A DNA stretch of 64,000 bases from Mucilaginibacter galii (GTDB lineage Bacteria; Bacteroidota; Bacteroidia; Sphingobacteriales; Sphingobacteriaceae), in the NCBI RefSeq assembly GCF_014635825.1, contig NZ_BMDO01000002.1, positions 1 through 64,000 of the forward strand, given 5' to 3'. Below are positions 63,260-64,000 of the stretch, one piece after another (the stretch's first letter is position 1; the number at the start of each line of letters is the position of its first letter). The notes beneath the pieces are model-generated. The model worked only from the letters and a program-made list of their open reading frames with translations. It searched no databases and was not told where the DNA came from. A program made the translations under genes and the position numbers.

Positions 63260-63270
63260 GTTAATTATTC

Positions 63271-64000
63271 TTACATATTCATTCCACTCATATCCATACC
63301 CGCTTTATGCTGATGCCCACCCATCATCTTCATTAACGATGGACTGATGCGGATATAAACCTCAAACCCTACCGGCATACGGCCATAAAACGGCTGAAGC
63401 ATTTGGGGCGAAAAGTTGAGCGTAGCTTGTGCACCTACACGCAGGTCGGTATTTTTAACGGTGGTCAGGATACGGTTAGCACCGACGGTTGCCGCCTGGA
63501 TGTTAAAGTTTGGATCTGACGGGAAAATATGGAAGTCGAGTTCGTGGGCATCTTTGCGTACATAAGTATAGCTGCCATACAGCGCCGTTTTGTGCAGTTG
63601 CAGATTACTCTCGAACACCAGCCCGGGCAGGGTTTTACCGTTATTGCTGTAATGGTTTTGCCCGTAAACCAGCGTTGCATTGAAGTGGCTATCCTCAGCT
63701 AACCTCTTGGCATACATAGCCGATGCGGTAAATAGTTTTACGTTTGCCTGCGGTTCCAGCGCTTCGGGGCTTTTGATCCACCCGTGCGATACTTGCAATG
63801 CCCAATTTTTTGACGGATTGTAAGATAAACGCATGGCGTACGAATCAAATTTTGGTGCATCAAAACCATAACGCTCTTCATCAGGCTCCCGGCCTTTGAA
63901 GGTAGATCCTTCTATTTTTAGGTCCTTGTAACGGAAACCTAAAGTGGCTACACCGAAGGTAATATGCGTAGCATCGGCATAGTGGTGCTGCAAGGGTGCA
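63271..64000 (-). CDS. Outer-membrane beta-barrel-like protein with Met/His-rich tail, 5' end outside window
   Basis: About 243 residues visible; the frame is open to the window edge, so the N-terminus is missing. The visible part consists of alternating strands with aromatic girdles (ITFGVATLGFRYKDLKIEG, SYAMRLSYNPSKNWALQVSH, ATLVYGQNHYSN), as in outer-membrane porin-like barrels. The C-terminus HQHKAGMDMSGMNM is rich in Met and His, typical of copper- or silver-handling proteins. In Bacteroidota, similar proteins often stand beside heavy-metal resistance genes. A metal role is inference from the tail only. Confidence 0.7.
   Translation of the reverse strand, partial: APLQHHYADATHITFGVATLGFRYKDLKIEGSTFKGREPDEERYGFDAPKFDSYAMRLSYNPSKNWALQVSHGWIKSPEALEPQANVKLFTASAMYAKRLAEDSHFNATLVYGQNHYSNNGKTLPGLVFESNLQLHKTALYGSYTYVRKDAHELDFHIFPSDPNFNIQAATVGANRILTTVKNTDLRVGAQATLNFSPQMLQPFYGRMPVGFEVYIRISPSLMKMMGGHQHKAGMDMSGMNM

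Larger units (their letters stand above)
62576..63270. other. Repeat-rich intergenic region
   Basis: About 695 bp without a gene. It holds two full REP-like hairpins (62646-62710 and 62766-62830) and a half copy (63236-63259), a block of GTAAGCGTGGACGCTTAC/ACAGGCATGGACGCCTGT inverted units (about 62855-62912), and a perfect 32-bp palindrome at 63094-63125. No coding signal seen. Confidence 0.75.

Overview
The window looks like chromosomal DNA of a Bacteroidota bacterium of the Sphingobacteriaceae type (Mucilaginibacter or Pedobacter-like). Indications are a SusC/SusD pair under LacI control, the Bacteroidota promoter form (TTTG or TTG, about 20 nt, TAnnTTTG) before several genes, a Bacteroidota-type IleRS, a DksA-like protein without its zinc cysteines, and families of short intergenic hairpin repeats. 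Genus is an inference. No rRNA, tRNA or CRISPR array was seen.

1-9.5 kb is accessory in character. It opens with what looks like the end of an IS21-family element (two 24-bp terminal repeats). Three sensory proteins on the minus strand follow with no response regulator beside them. The first of these (2804-4516) has an N-terminal membrane domain matching the ethylene-binding domain of plant and cyanobacterial ethylene receptors, with the Asp, Tyr, Ile-Pro, Cys and His residues at exactly the ETR1 spacing. Opposite them is a 1547-aa DUF4011/SF1 helicase/Vsr-like nuclease/DUF3320 protein, a probable single-gene anti-phage or DNA-processing factor. A gene-poor stretch (9515-10275) follows.

10.3-20.7 kb is a compact polysaccharide utilisation locus. 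On the plus strand are a ROK sugar kinase and a FucP-type sugar symporter. On the minus strand are a LacI regulator, SusC, SusD, a LamG lipoprotein and a GH130 glycosidase. The two arms converge on a perfect 38-bp palindromic terminator. The ROK and SusC promoters carry the same 14-bp operator-like sequence (CTAAAACC[A/G]TTTAG) in the same place, directly after the -33 box, which points to joint control by the adjacent LacI protein. GH130 suggests a mannoside as substrate.

21-36 kb is mostly housekeeping: DUF2809 protein, aspS, an FKBP lipoprotein, a GNAT enzyme, ileS-DksA-like-lspA, a cyclophilin, exodeoxyribonuclease III, a SIMPL protein, a peptidoglycan amidase, a YpfJ-type zinc peptidase, a YfiT/DinB protein and an amidase. 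36-41 kb holds an FAD oxidoreductase and a large PIG-L deacetylase. 41-46 kb is a TetR-controlled TolC-EmrA-EmrB efflux operon with a clear operator. 46-50.6 kb carries an AhpD-like protein and a peroxiredoxin, then a WG-repeat-like membrane protein, a DUF2306 protein and an unrecognised protein. 50.7-55.4 kb has an S9 peptidase, a small membrane protein and an M61 peptidase. 55.7-61.3 kb is an RND efflux operon (adaptor, pump, TolC). It is followed by a single-domain response regulator overlapping a BadF-type/GlcNAc-kinase-like gene, a repeat-rich spacer, and an outer-membrane-type protein with a Met/His-rich tail that runs off the end.

Three repeat families recur between genes: CTTCGACAAGCTCAGCATGACA-like hairpins, TCATTGCGAG-type hairpins, and CCCTCC/GGAGGG elements that sit almost exactly on stop codons.
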